64,000 bases of DNA from Candidatus Methanoperedens sp. Its GTDB lineage: Archaea; Halobacteriota; Methanosarcinia; Methanosarcinales; Methanoperedenaceae. Positions within the stretch are counted from its first letter, which is position 1; each line of letters opens with the position of its first letter. The stretch lies in the NCBI GenBank assembly GCA_012026835.1, contig VEPN01000004.1, positions 48,284-112,283 on the forward strand, read 5' to 3'. Positions 16,937 through 25,394 of the stretch are shown one piece after another. Below the pieces are notes generated by a model. The model saw only the letters and a program-made list of their open reading frames with translations, did no database searches and had not been told where the DNA came from. Both the position numbers and the translations under genes were made by a program.

Positions 16937-18187
16937 ATGCAAGCAGAAGAATATGATAAAGTCCGGGTGGAAATAAAGGGTATAGCATATGAAGGGACTC
17001 TCATGCCTTCACAGACAGACAGTATTGTCCTGAAATTGAAAAACGGATACAATATCGGGATAAAACACGAATTTGCAACTATAACCCTTCTTGAAAAAAA
17101 AGATGAAACAAACAAACTCAAAGATACAGTTAGTGCTGAAAAAAGAAAAAACGAAAAACTGCCCAGGATATCCATACTCTCAACCGGCGGCACGATCGCA
17201 AGCAAAATTGATTACCGCACAGGTGCTGTGACTTCGCAATTCTCGGCTGAGGACATCCTTTTGGCGATACCCGAACTTGAAGAAATAGCCAATTATAATT
17301 GCCGTATGATCTACAGCATCCTGAGCGAGAACATGCGCCCGTCCTACTGGGTTGAACTTGCGCGCGCAGTTTATGAGGAGATAAAAAACGGCGCCGAGGG
17401 CATAATCATCACTCATGGCACAGATACCATGATGTACACGGCAACAGCACTTTCTTTTATGATTGAGACACCTGTACCTGTAGTACTTGTGGGTTCGCAG
17501 AGAAGCGCCGACAGGCCAAGCAGCGATAATGCGATGAACGCGATATGCGCCGCAGTAGTTGCTACAAGCGATATAGCCGAAGTCTGTGTTGTTATGCACG
17601 GCGGGACAAGCGACGAGTTCTGCCATATCCACAGGGGAACAAAGGTACGCAAAATGCATACTTCAAGGAGGGATGCTTTCCAGTCCATTAATTCAAAACC
17701 AATCGGGCGTATCGAATATCCTTCGCGTGAGATAAAAATGCTTTCTTCCTATGTGAAGCGGGGGGAGAAAAAACTTGCTCTTCATGACAGGATCGAGCCG
17801 AAATGCGCTCTGATAAAATACGCCACAGGAGCAAGCAATGAGTCACTCCTGTTCCATGTGGGTTCAGGATATAAAGGGATCGTGCTAGAAGGCACTGGTC
17901 TTGGTCATGTTTCTACAGAATGGATACCTCTTATTAAAACTGCTACAGATGCGGGGATACCGGTGATTTTGACCTCACAGTGTATCAACGGGAGAGTATG
18001 TGACCGCGTTTATGATACTGGCAGGGATATTTTAAAAGCAGGTGCTATCGAAGGTGAGGATATGCTGCCTGAAGTGGCTCTTGTAAAACTTATGTGGGCT
18101 CTTGGGGAGTCAAAAGATATCGAAAAAGTAAATAATACGATGCGGGCGAATATAGCAGGCGAGATTACGCGCAGTACCTGTCTATGA
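16937..18187 (+). CDS. gatD: Glu-tRNA(Gln) amidotransferase subunit D
   Basis: 416 residues. The archaeal GatDE complex converts Glu-tRNA(Gln) to Gln-tRNA(Gln); GatD is the asparaginase-like subunit that frees ammonia. An N-terminal Sm-like/AnsA-type region (residues 1-75) precedes the type I asparaginase fold: [17 protein letters not shown] at about 82, [27 protein letters not shown] and [10 protein letters not shown]. gatE is not adjacent. Starts 45 bases after GlmM on the same strand. Confidence 0.95.
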   Translation: MQAEEYDKVRVEIKGIAYEGTLMPSQTDSIVLKLKNGYNIGIKHEFATITLLEKKDETNKLKDTVSAEKRKNEKLPRISILSTGGTIASKIDYRTGAVTSQFSAEDILLAIPELEEIANYNCRMIYSILSENMRPSYWVELARAVYEEIKNGAEGIIITHGTDTMMYTATALSFMIETPVPVVLVGSQRSADRPSSDNAMNAICAAVVATSDIAEVCVVMHGGTSDEFCHIHRGTKVRKMHTSRRDAFQSINSKPIGRIEYPSREIKMLSSYVKRGEKKLALHDRIEPKCALIKYATGASNESLLFHVGSGYKGIVLEGTGLGHVSTEWIPLIKTATDAGIPVILTSQCINGRVCDRVYDTGRDILKAGAIEGEDMLPEVALVKLMWALGESKDIEKVNNTMRANIAGEITRSTCL

Positions 18188-18473
18188 TGATGATAATACT
18201 AATTATTATATATACCATATAATATATGCGTAAATATTAAATACTAGTAAACCCATTATTAATAATGTAGTAAGATTAGGTGTCTAACGCCTTTAGTACC
18301 CTCAGTCTCCTTCGACCCATCGTTTTAATAGGCACCTGATCTTTACTCCTATTTTCGAATTACTAAATATAAAAAGTCAATTTATTTTGCATTTGTTTTA
18401 TTCAATTTAAAAAAATAAGATTGCAATTATAAAATTAATTTATATAGTACAACAAATAACCGATAATAGAGGC
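18188..18473. other. AT-rich intergenic region between gatD and mtrH
   Basis: Contains TATA-rich sequence at 18207-18240, the folded element at 18273-18342 described separately, and a minus-strand TATA-like stretch near 18437-18448. No open frame of note. Confidence 0.6.
18273..18342. ncRNA. Candidate structured RNA, strand unresolved
   Basis: A 12-bp closing stem (AGATTAGGTGTC at 18273-18284 with GGCACCTGATCT at 18331-18342, two G-U pairs) encloses 46 bases including a further AACG/CGTT pairing. It stands alone in an AT-rich gap. TATA-like sequences lie 35-60 bases upstream on the plus strand. It is not a tRNA: no T-arm motif or anticodon arm fits. Could be a small RNA or an mtr 3' element. 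Confidence 0.35.
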
Positions 18474-18510
18474 AAAAATAAAAAATAATTGGTGTTTCCT
18501 TACACCAATT
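18474..18510 (-). terminator. Intrinsic-type terminator after mtrH
   Basis: The minus strand has AATTGGTGT (from 18510) pairing perfectly with ACACCAATT over a 6-base loop, followed by ATTTTTTATTTTT. The stem begins at the mtrH stop codon and ends the mtr operon. Confidence 0.75.
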
Positions 18511-19450
18511 TCTTTATGGGATGCGATTCTGCAAGTACGCTCAGTCCAAGATCTTTTGCAGTCTCTCCCATCATTATATCAACCATTGCTACAGCAGGGA
18601 ACACTTTCTTGACGTTCTCTATGGGGCCGTACAGGAGGAAATTAGCGCCCATTATCTGCGCAACGAGGTTCGTGCCTATGTCCACAGGAGGCCATGACTC
18701 TGTCTTTGCATCGGGGTCTGTTTTCTTGTACTTTTTCATCCAGTCCCATGCCGAGGCCATGTTATGGAAACCTCCTCCAGCCGGAAGCCCAAGCCTTCCC
18801 TTGATAGCAAGAACGGATCTGATCGTAGCTCCAGCGCCGGCTCCAAGAGGGGTTGCAGCCACGTCTATCAGGGGTCTTGTAATCCCTACATCCTTTGCGA
18901 CATCAAGCATACCCTTTGCCTGTCCTGTGCCTCCTTTCTCAAGAATTTCCAGTTTGCCTTCCACGCTCGGATTTGTTGCATTGAATGCCAGGATAATGGC
19001 CGATGTAAGCTTGCTCTCTTTGAGAGCTTTGATCTCTTCAGCGCCTATGCTGGCATTAATGGAGTTATGTATTGCCCGTTTTTCAACTCCTATCTCATGG
19101 GCGTATCTTGCGGCCGCCGCTCTTGTGGCGCCATCGGATGAATCCACAAGAAACGGTATGTCATCGCAGACTTCTATGAACCAGTCGATGTATTTCTTTA
19201 TTGCTTCAGGGGTTTCTCCCACGAGCTGGTTGAAATAAGGATTTCCAGTCGTGTCTCCCATCACTTCCTGTGTGTTCCACAATTTCTCAGCAGCAGCCTT
19301 ATCGAAAATACCCTTGTCTTCATCAGATACGATCTTGTGTTTTAAATAGAACATCGTACTGACGAGTACTGTTGGGTATTCTCCCGGCTGTCCGCCGACT
19401 TTTATTTTGCCGAATTCAAATACTTCTTGTTTCTTATCATATCTAAACAT
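18500..19450 (-). CDS. mtrH: Tetrahydromethanopterin S-methyltransferase subunit H
   Basis: 316 residues. MtrH moves the methyl group between N5-methyl-H4MPT and the corrinoid of MtrA; in methanotrophic archaea the complex runs in the reverse direction. TIM-barrel protein homologous to methyltetrahydrofolate-binding methyltransferases, with PYFNQLVGETPE, FLVDSSDG, NASIGAEEI and ATPLGAGAGATIRS blocks. Last gene of mtrEDCBAFGH, 9 bases after mtrG; its stop codon lies in the terminator stem. Confidence 0.97.
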   Translation of the reverse strand: MFRYDKKQEVFEFGKIKVGGQPGEYPTVLVSTMFYLKHKIVSDEDKGIFDKAAAEKLWNTQEVMGDTTGNPYFNQLVGETPEAIKKYIDWFIEVCDDIPFLVDSSDGATRAAAARYAHEIGVEKRAIHNSINASIGAEEIKALKESKLTSAIILAFNATNPSVEGKLEILEKGGTGQAKGMLDVAKDVGITRPLIDVAATPLGAGAGATIRSVLAIKGRLGLPAGGGFHNMASAWDWMKKYKKTDPDAKTESWPPVDIGTNLVAQIMGANFLLYGPIENVKKVFPAVAMVDIMMGETAKDLGLSVLAESHPIKKLV

Positions 19451-19459
19451 CTTAGCACC

Positions 19460-19720
19460 TCATTTAAATAACGCGTCCTGCAGGAATGCCTGTAATCTCG
19501 GTAGCACTGGCGAGAGGATTAACAATAAATATATGAGGATTATCATCAACGCAGTGCATATTCCATACAGAATACCAATATCTCTTCCAAGTTTTTTTCC
19601 GTACCTCTGGTGTATTTCCGAATTTGTAAACTCGATTTTTTCCTCGATCTCGTTCAATTTCAGGACAATATTCTTGTAGTCTTCAGGATCTACTATTACT
19701 GTTGGGACTTTATCTGCCAT
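19460..19720 (-). CDS. mtrG: Tetrahydromethanopterin S-methyltransferase subunit G
   Basis: 86 residues: soluble N-terminal half with a helix (YKNIVLKLNEIEEKIEFTNSEIHQRYGKKLGRDIG) and one C-terminal transmembrane helix. The helix-Gly motif and position between mtrF and mtrH identify it. Abuts mtrF with no gap. Confidence 0.95.
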   Translation of the reverse strand: MADKVPTVIVDPEDYKNIVLKLNEIEEKIEFTNSEIHQRYGKKLGRDIGILYGICTALMIILIYLLLILSPVLPRLQAFLQDALFK

Positions 19721-19948
19721 TTATATCCCTCCTGTTAAGACCACAGGCACAAGAACCAGGAGCAAAACTGCCACAATGCCTATAGAGATCCCTATTACTC
19801 CTGTTGCCCCGACACCTGATTCAAGTTTCTGGTTCCTGGCAATGAGCTGGCCCCTGTAGCGGATATCTTCCACAAGGGATTCTATTGTTGCCATCGATGG
19901 GGCTACTACCGTGGGTACGCCTTTACCATATTCGTATTCTTCTGCCAT
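19721..19948 (-). CDS. mtrF: Tetrahydromethanopterin S-methyltransferase subunit F
   Basis: 75 residues with one C-terminal transmembrane helix ([20 protein letters not shown]). The segment [26 protein letters not shown] is the usual MtrF signature and resembles the matching part of MtrA. Directly abuts mtrA and mtrG. Confidence 0.95.
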   Translation of the reverse strand: MAEEYEYGKGVPTVVAPSMATIESLVEDIRYRGQLIARNQKLESGVGATGVIGISIGIVAVLLLVLVPVVLTGGI

Positions 19949-20671
19949 TTACGCACCTCCGAAAACTACTATTCCAAGAATGGTCAGTCCTACCACAAGG
20001 CCAATCATTATACCTTCGATTTTTCCTGCATAGATTCCTGACATGAGCTTGTTCAGATTACCGATTTCCACGGTCTGGTGCTGGATTCCCTTTATCCTTG
20101 CCTGGATAGTGGCGATTTCGGCAGACATGGGCTTGATGCCTCCGGCTTCTGCAGCTTCTTCTTTCTCGCCGACCGAGATTATCATGGGTTCGCCTTCAAA
20201 GGCTCCAGGGTCTTTTGCTGCAAGCTCTTTTACCTTGGAGACAATAGCACCTTCATCCTCGGTGCCGATCATTTCTACTACCTGGATCTGGGCCTGGAAT
20301 CTCTTTATTGAATCATCTGGCAGGTTTTCAATATAAGGTATAGCTCCAGTCGAGCCGACAATCCTGTTATCCTTGATGCCGTTCTTGTGGAGCATTATTA
20401 TTGCTTCACCTGAGATATGTCCTTTGACTTCGGCACCTGTTACGAGCAGGAAGCGTATATTGGGGTTGGAGATAATATTGGCCACTATCTTTTCTATACC
20501 AAGGTTTTCTGTTTTATGCGGTCCCGTAATCGCAGCGCCCGCAGCAAGTTGCCCGGCACCTTTAACATGTGAACCGCATGTTGTTACAGCTACAGGATTT
20601 TCTGGATTTCCCGCTTCATATTCACCTTTTATAACAGGCCATCCTGCTGCTGGTTTTACTTTATTTGCCAT
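19949..20671 (-). CDS. mtrA: Tetrahydromethanopterin S-methyltransferase subunit A (corrinoid subunit)
   Basis: 240 residues. Carries the 5-hydroxybenzimidazolyl-cobamide that accepts the methyl group. The soluble domain shows WPVIKGEYEAGNPENPVAVTTCGSH and GAEVKGHISGEA, whose His (about 85) corresponds to the cobalt-ligating His of characterised MtrA. The C-terminus is one membrane helix (IMIGLVVGLTILGIVVFGG), so this is the membrane-bound operon form. Abuts mtrB and mtrF. Confidence 0.97.
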   Translation of the reverse strand: MANKVKPAAGWPVIKGEYEAGNPENPVAVTTCGSHVKGAGQLAAGAAITGPHKTENLGIEKIVANIISNPNIRFLLVTGAEVKGHISGEAIIMLHKNGIKDNRIVGSTGAIPYIENLPDDSIKRFQAQIQVVEMIGTEDEGAIVSKVKELAAKDPGAFEGEPMIISVGEKEEAAEAGGIKPMSAEIATIQARIKGIQHQTVEIGNLNKLMSGIYAGKIEGIMIGLVVGLTILGIVVFGGA

Positions 20672-21001
20672 TTACATCACTCCAAGCTTCAAAATTCCTG
20701 ATACCTTCAACAATATCAAAAACAAGAAGGCTATTATAAAACCTATTATCGCTCCGTAGAATACGTTGGTGACTATTCCCGCGTTGTATGAAGCATTTTC
20801 TCGGCCAGGGAACATACTTAACAATGGGGATTTGGGTTCGAGCTGGTTCATCATATCTGTTACGATCTTATCCAGTTCATCAAGCTGCGTACTTACACCA
20901 TCCAGTGAATACTCCACAACATCTTCCCGTTCTTCTGCTATTATTCCTGTTGCCGGGTTATATATAAGGTGAAGTTCAGGGGCTACTCTTATATGACTCA
21001 T
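20672..21001 (-). CDS. mtrB: Tetrahydromethanopterin S-methyltransferase subunit B
   Basis: 109 residues: soluble N-terminus beginning with VAPELHLIYNPATGIIAEEREDVVEYS and one C-terminal membrane helix. Two bases separate it from mtrC and none from mtrA. Confidence 0.95.
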   Translation of the reverse strand: MSHIRVAPELHLIYNPATGIIAEEREDVVEYSLDGVSTQLDELDKIVTDMMNQLEPKSPLLSMFPGRENASYNAGIVTNVFYGAIIGFIIAFLFLILLKVSGILKLGVM

Positions 21002-21003
21002 TT

Positions 21004-21795
21004 TTATGCCTCCGTCTTCGGAATCAGACCTGTCCCGACCACTGCCGCAGAATCCTTGTAGACCTCATCCCAGAATTTCTTGTAGAAGATAAGCCACAGG
21101 ATTATTCCAAGGATTAACGTAATAACTCCTGATGTACCAAGGGTCATGATCGCGGCTATGCCCATTATGGCCATTGTGATAGCACCTGTGGAGCCCGCAA
21201 GATACAGCAGTCTTTTCTGCCTTTCATCAGGCCCGAGGCAGGCGTTGAACGGGTGCAGCATCGCCATTGCGCCTACCCAGAAAACCGCCAGCATTACGCC
21301 GTTGTCAAAAACCATGGCAATAATGTTACTGAACTCAAAATTCCCGGCTACTGCCACACTAAAACCAATAATTACAAGTGAACCTGCAGCCGCTATTTCA
21401 GTCATGCACCGGATCATTACCGGGATTTTCATTTTTATTACGTTCTGGGCAAACCAGCCTATTATGAAGCCGATTACCGATGCTGTTATTAAAGCAACTA
21501 CAGGGCCCGCCATAGTGGCTCCGGGAAAAGCAGTTACTATTGCCAGACCGAACATGGCTGCCACGATGCCCATTCCCATGGCTATCTGTCCGATGGACGG
21601 GACACCTGTGCCAAGACCGTACTTGGCCACGCGCCTTACCGCTTCAGCGCTCCATATAACTGCACATATCGCCCCAAGTGCTCCTAACGTGGGGGTGTAA
21701 GGCGGGAAAAGGGGTGATACGTATATTCCAACCAGTCCTCCGATGATTCCGAATAACGCCAGGTTATTCGGGGATATTTCTTTTATGTCGCTCAT
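21004..21795 (-). CDS. mtrC: Tetrahydromethanopterin S-methyltransferase subunit C
   Basis: 263 residues from ATG 21795, which follows a GGAGGGGG site and overlaps the mtrD stop by 4 bases; a longer frame to 21834 lies inside mtrD and is not used. Polytopic membrane protein (about 7-8 helices), part of the Na+-translocating membrane portion with MtrD and MtrE. The AMAMLHPFNACLGPDERQ loop is typical of MtrC. Confidence 0.96.
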   Translation of the reverse strand: MSDIKEISPNNLALFGIIGGLVGIYVSPLFPPYTPTLGALGAICAVIWSAEAVRRVAKYGLGTGVPSIGQIAMGMGIVAAMFGLAIVTAFPGATMAGPVVALITASVIGFIIGWFAQNVIKMKIPVMIRCMTEIAAAGSLVIIGFSVAVAGNFEFSNIIAMVFDNGVMLAVFWVGAMAMLHPFNACLGPDERQKRLLYLAGSTGAITMAIMGIAAIMTLGTSGVITLILGIILWLIFYKKFWDEVYKDSAAVVGTGLIPKTEA

Positions 21796-22520
21796 AATAA
21801 TCCCCCTCCGATAAATACAGCAACTACTCCGCAAATCAGGCTCACGATAAAGCTTGTAACCGCATCCTTGGGAAGAACGCGCCTGAACTTGGGGTCATGG
21901 AACCCTTCGATGGTTCCGCCCACGCCATATGAAGGAATGACGGCATTAACGTAGAAAACTCCCATTGTGAACACGCCAGCCACAGCGGCTGCACTTGTGC
22001 CTATCAACGCGCTCTGGCTATACAGTTGCACAAGGACAAAATAAATCAAACCTCCGCCCGCGCCGCCAAGCGCAGCACCTATTATGCCGCTGACAAAGCA
22101 GACTGTCGGGAGACCCTGTCCCTGTGTTCCCTTTGACATGTAAAGGTCCTGGCGCGCCCCTGTGAACGGATCTTTTTTTATCTGGGCTGAGGCGAACGGT
22201 ACACCGACGCCATATGCATATATCAGACTGCCCGCAAACATCGTGCTTGCAATCATTATCATTGAACCCATCGCCCCGGCCGCAAGTACCAGGGCCATTG
22301 AAGCCGCAGGTTCGTTAGCATACATATAGCTCGCTGTTATCAGGCCCACAAGACCAGAGCCTGCTGCAAGTTCCACAGTTCCTGTACCGATACCAGTGGC
22401 CTGCGCCATTGCCGCAGGCGCACCACCCACAGGAATAAAGTGTACCGCAATGCAGACAAGAGTCCCGCTTATTGCTATCAGAAGAACATTCATAATCAAA
22501 GTCGGATCAAGTGCTACCAT
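21792..22520 (-). CDS. mtrD: Tetrahydromethanopterin S-methyltransferase subunit D
   Basis: 242 residues, polytopic (about 6 helices), with VHFIPVGGAPAAMAQATGIGTGT and DPFTGARQDLYMSKGTQGQGLPTVCFVSGIIG. Together with MtrC and MtrE forms the sodium channel/pump module. Overlaps mtrC by 4 bases, so translation is probably coupled. Confidence 0.96.
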   Translation of the reverse strand: MVALDPTLIMNVLLIAISGTLVCIAVHFIPVGGAPAAMAQATGIGTGTVELAAGSGLVGLITASYMYANEPAASMALVLAAGAMGSMIMIASTMFAGSLIYAYGVGVPFASAQIKKDPFTGARQDLYMSKGTQGQGLPTVCFVSGIIGAALGGAGGGLIYFVLVQLYSQSALIGTSAAAVAGVFTMGVFYVNAVIPSYGVGGTIEGFHDPKFRRVLPKDAVTSFIVSLICGVVAVFIGGGLL

Positions 22521-22547
22521 TTTTCAACGACCTCCTTTTTAATCCTG

Positions 22548-23465
22548 TTAATGTGTATGTGCAACGGCAACAGCCTCCTTTTCATTTTTCTCTTCTTTAT
22601 ACGGGCCGTATGCGTTCTTTACCTGGTATTCTATCAGCCTATTCAATACTACAAAGACCGCCACAATAGCAATGCCAACACCAATTGCGGCCCATGTGTA
22701 TCCCCATATGGTAGTTGGCCAGCTTGAGAAGAAAACCGTCAGGCCAAGACCTATACCTGTTGCTGGTCCCCCGAACTTTGCGCAGAACCAGACATTGTCG
22801 ATGCTGTTTCGAAGACCCGACTCGGCTCTCCTTACGATGCGCCCTGAAAGAGCAGTGTTAAGACCGCATCCGAATTCACGGTTCTGGAATTCCCTCTCTC
22901 CGCCATAGTGCACATCGCCGACAGAGGAACCGATGGCGCCGACGGATATTCCCCATATCAGGGCCAGGAATGGGATTGTGAATGGATATCCAAGCAGAGT
23001 ATACTGAATATATGCTATTGCAACAAGACAAAATGCGACTATAAAATTATGCGCTATGATAGAAGGTGTTGTGTACCTCATAATATCCATATACAACGGC
23101 TGCTTGAACCTGGTCTGGCTGGCAACCCTGCCTGCATATGAGGTGGTTGCAAAAATGCCGTATATGACAGCAGCTACAAAAGCGCCTATTACTATCGCTA
23201 TCAATGGAAAGAACTTGGCATCCAGAAGCACTGTTGCCACTATACCGCCTGTAACTGCCGAGAGGCCGTTGCTGATAGGCTCTCCTGAAATAGCTTTGTT
23301 ATATATTCTGTGCAGAAAATTCATCTGAGGTGCTAATTGTACCTGGGAGTTGGGATTGCTCTGGGAACCCACATCGGATTCTAAATCCTCAAGGCATCCC
23401 GCAATAGTAGCAAGCGCTCCCATAAGTGCCAAAATAGCCATACTCATGGTTAAGTCTAATACCAT
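22548..23465 (-). CDS. mtrE: Tetrahydromethanopterin S-methyltransferase subunit E
   Basis: 305 residues, polytopic membrane protein. N-terminal ALMGALATIAGCLEDLESDVGSQSNPNSQVQLAPQM and the GDVHYGGEREFQ.REFGCGLN loop are the hallmark of MtrE, whose conserved Asp is thought to bind Na+. First gene of the operon, with a GGAGGAAAA ribosome site before ATG 23465. Ends in a His-bearing tail. Confidence 0.97.
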   Translation of the reverse strand: MVLDLTMSMAILALMGALATIAGCLEDLESDVGSQSNPNSQVQLAPQMNFLHRIYNKAISGEPISNGLSAVTGGIVATVLLDAKFFPLIAIVIGAFVAAVIYGIFATTSYAGRVASQTRFKQPLYMDIMRYTTPSIIAHNFIVAFCLVAIAYIQYTLLGYPFTIPFLALIWGISVGAIGSSVGDVHYGGEREFQNREFGCGLNTALSGRIVRRAESGLRNSIDNVWFCAKFGGPATGIGLGLTVFFSSWPTTIWGYTWAAIGVGIAIVAVFVVLNRLIEYQVKNAYGPYKEEKNEKEAVAVAHTH

Positions 23466-23545
23466 TTATTTTTCCTCCTTTTTATAACTAAAATATCACC
23501 ATTAAAAACTACAATGGACTGCTTTTTACGGACTACCTTATTATA

Positions 23546-23566
23546 CATTATAAATCTTTCCTTTTG
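23546..23566 (-). promoter_or_regulatory. mtr operon promoter (BRE/TATA)
   Basis: The minus strand reads GGAAAGATTTATAATG, a purine-rich BRE followed by a TATA box (23548-23554). It gives a start near 23525 and a leader of about 60 bases before mtrE. It lies just downstream of the regulator stop at 23586, so mtr can be transcribed on its own or by read-through. Confidence 0.65.
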
Positions 23567-23585
23567 ATATTGTATATGCGAATGG

Positions 23586-24122
23586 TTATTCCATTTTTCT
23601 GGCAGCAAGCTCGATAGCCTCAAAAAGACTGTCTCTTGGTATGATAGTGGTGACAGGTATTTGCAGCACCTTTTCGATAGTGGAGCTGACAATCGGTGCG
23701 CATACTACAGCTTTTGCGCCGTCTCTCTCGGCTTTTATCGCGGCTACGATGGCTTCTTCCATCGAGGTTGCGGAATATTCCCTTATCGTAAGAAGTCTGT
23801 CCCTTACTTTGAGTTTCTTCTCCGTAATGATATCAAGCACCGGGCGGGCTGCTATGACTGCGATGAAACCGGATTTTCCATTTCCTTGCGGTTTTTCCTT
23901 TCCCTCCATTTTCCGCAAAAACGATACGATTTGCCTGAGGGTCTTGATATTCGGTTCGCGATCTCCTGATATCAATTTGTATATAGTGCTTGCCGGGATG
24001 CCGGACTTTTCACCGAATTCAACTGCGGTCATGCGCAGTTCATCTTTTATTATCCCTGCGAATTCCTTGATAAACATCTCATTCGATTCTACTGCTGCTT
24101 TTATCAGATTATCTATAGTCAT
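23586..24122 (-). CDS. XRE-type HTH transcriptional regulator upstream of mtr
   Basis: 178 residues. Residues about 25-75 are a Cro/C1-type helix-turn-helix (MTAVEFGEKSGIPASTIYKLISGDREPNIKTLRQIV). The C-terminal 95 residues form an alpha/beta domain (FIAVIAARPVLD, EAIVAAIKAERDGAKAVVCAPIVSSTIEKVLQIPVTTI) that resembles the PrpR-N/sensor-like fold, so a small-molecule ligand is possible. It sits 120 bases before mtrE on the same strand and is preceded by a strongly folded leader. Regulation of mtr by this protein is an inference from position. Confidence 0.8.
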   Translation of the reverse strand: MTIDNLIKAAVESNEMFIKEFAGIIKDELRMTAVEFGEKSGIPASTIYKLISGDREPNIKTLRQIVSFLRKMEGKEKPQGNGKSGFIAVIAARPVLDIITEKKLKVRDRLLTIREYSATSMEEAIVAAIKAERDGAKAVVCAPIVSSTIEKVLQIPVTTIIPRDSLFEAIELAARKME

Positions 24123-24139
24123 TTTTTACCACTGGTTTG

Positions 24140-24214
24140 AAACAATTCGGGAAATAAGCCGGAAATAGGAGACGGGGGCGTGGCTGCACCCCTGTTTTCC
24201 AGATAGAATTGTTT
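24140..24214 (-). promoter_or_regulatory. Structured 5' leader of the HTH regulator gene
   Basis: Read on the minus strand, three nested stems: AAACAATTC/GAATTGTTT (9 bp, 24214-24206 with 24148-24140), CTGGAAA/TTTCCGG (7 bp, 24202-24196 with 24165-24159) and GGGG/CCCC around GTGCAGCCACG. It ends 17 bases before the ATG at 24122. A TATA-like stretch (24257-24268) would start transcripts just upstream. A riboswitch or attenuator-like element is possible; I do not recognise a known class. Confidence 0.45.
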
Positions 24215-24439
24215 GATGGATTTGAGAGATATGCCATCTGCATGCCTGAATGCCATCTATCATAATTAATTGTTAAAATTTGAGTCGATATTTAAGTCTT
24301 TCCGTTAAAAATATGATTTTTTCCTAAATAGTATAATTCATTCCTTATTGGGATAATAAAGCGATTGCCATAATACTTTTGTCCATGATTCTTTCAACCG
24401 ATACCGTTTTATAATACCACTCACAAATAAAAACAATAT
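24215..24439. other. AT-rich divergent spacer
   Basis: Holds two direct ATGCCATCT copies (about 24230 and 24250), minus-strand TATA-like sites for the regulator (24257-24268, 24288-24298) and a plus-strand TTTATAAT box at 24408-24415 for the RNA candidate that follows. No gene seen. Confidence 0.5.
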
Positions 24440-24543
24440 TATTACTGAAATAAAGAGAAAGATAAGCGGGAAGGGGAGTGGGTGGTATTGTAAGAAATGA
24501 ACCCGCTTATCTTGTTCGTTATGTGACGAACATTATTCTTTTT
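24440..24543 (+). ncRNA. Candidate small RNA with two hairpins and a U-rich end
   Basis: TTTATAAT at 24408-24415 predicts a transcript start near 24440. Then come a perfect 10-bp stem (GATAAGCGGG at 24461-24470 with CCCGCTTATC at 24502-24511) with a G-rich 31-base loop, and a 7-bp hairpin (24513-24519 with 24526-24532) followed by TTATTCTTTTT, a terminator-like end. No open frame of note lies inside. A similar hairpin with a related G-rich loop occurs at 31178-31232 on the minus strand. Confidence 0.45.
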
Positions 24544-24659
24544 AGCGGCTCTTACTTAAATAACTTTCGTTAACTTCAATCACCAATTTAACCTGTACAG
24601 CCTCTTTCTTGGAACGGGAATCGCCAGATTTATGATTAACCCTTGCATCTACTGTCTTC

Positions 24660-25328
24660 ATGCAGCACGAAATCATGTACAGCCCGTCGTACACCCTTCT
24701 TGAGGTCAAACTGGAGGCCGGGGAACGTATAGAAGCAGAAGCAGGAGCAATGGTATATATGTCACCAGGTATCGAAATAGCAACAAAGGCAAAAGGCGGC
24801 GTGTTCGGGGCGCTCACCCGCGGTTTACTGGGCGGTGAGTCCTTTTTCACCAATACTTTTACCGCAAGCTCAAAAGGCACACTGGGGCTCGCTCCACCTT
24901 ATCAGGGAGACATAAAACACCACAGGCTCAATGGCGGGACGCTTTTTATCCAGAGCGGCAGCTACATGGCATCATCCCCCGAACTGAGCCTTGATACCAA
25001 ATGGGGTGGAGCGAAATCATTTTTCTCACGGGAAGGATTATTTCTCCTCAGGATGAGTGGTGCGGGAGATGCATTCATTTCAAGTTTTGGCGCCATACAT
25101 GAAGTCAATTTAAATAACGAGAGTTTTACAATTGACACTGGCCATATGGTGGCTTTTACCGAAGGTCTGGATTACAGCGTTAAGAGAATAGGCGGTTTCA
25201 AATCAACCATATTCAGCGGAGAAGGCCTTGTGGCAGAGTTCAAAGGAACAGGTACTCTTTACCTGCAAACAAGAAGCATGAATTCATTCATTGACTGGCT
25301 TATGCCTTTCCTGCCAAAGAGCGCATAG
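24660..25328 (+). CDS. AIM24 family protein (TIGR00266)
   Basis: 222 residues forming the all-beta AIM24 fold: SYTLLEVKLEAGERIEAEAGAMVYMS, ARGLLGGESFF-like RGLLGGESFFTNTF, FIQSGSYMASSP and GLVAEFKGTGTLYLQTR. Members are common in archaea and bacteria; a mitochondrial homologue affects membrane organisation, but the archaeal role is unknown. Single gene, 67 bases before thiI. ATG 24660 fits the family's start. Confidence 0.88.
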   Translation: MQHEIMYSPSYTLLEVKLEAGERIEAEAGAMVYMSPGIEIATKAKGGVFGALTRGLLGGESFFTNTFTASSKGTLGLAPPYQGDIKHHRLNGGTLFIQSGSYMASSPELSLDTKWGGAKSFFSREGLFLLRMSGAGDAFISSFGAIHEVNLNNESFTIDTGHMVAFTEGLDYSVKRIGGFKSTIFSGEGLVAEFKGTGTLYLQTRSMNSFIDWLMPFLPKSA

Positions 25329-25394
25329 GTTACGTTCAATAGCATCGGCACTATATTCGGTAGTCTTAAATCACGCCAGCACAATGGAGTAGGC

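Noticed and set aside
18273..18342. tRNA on either strand
   Set aside because: A 12-bp terminal stem is too long and there is no T-arm or anticodon arm.
23456..23692. 78-codon minus-strand frame before mtrE
   Set aside because: Overlaps the regulator's 3' end in another frame and spans the mtr promoter; no ribosome site.
24542..24880. 112-codon minus-strand frame opposite AIM24
   Set aside because: Antisense shadow of a well-supported gene; start lies inside AIM24.
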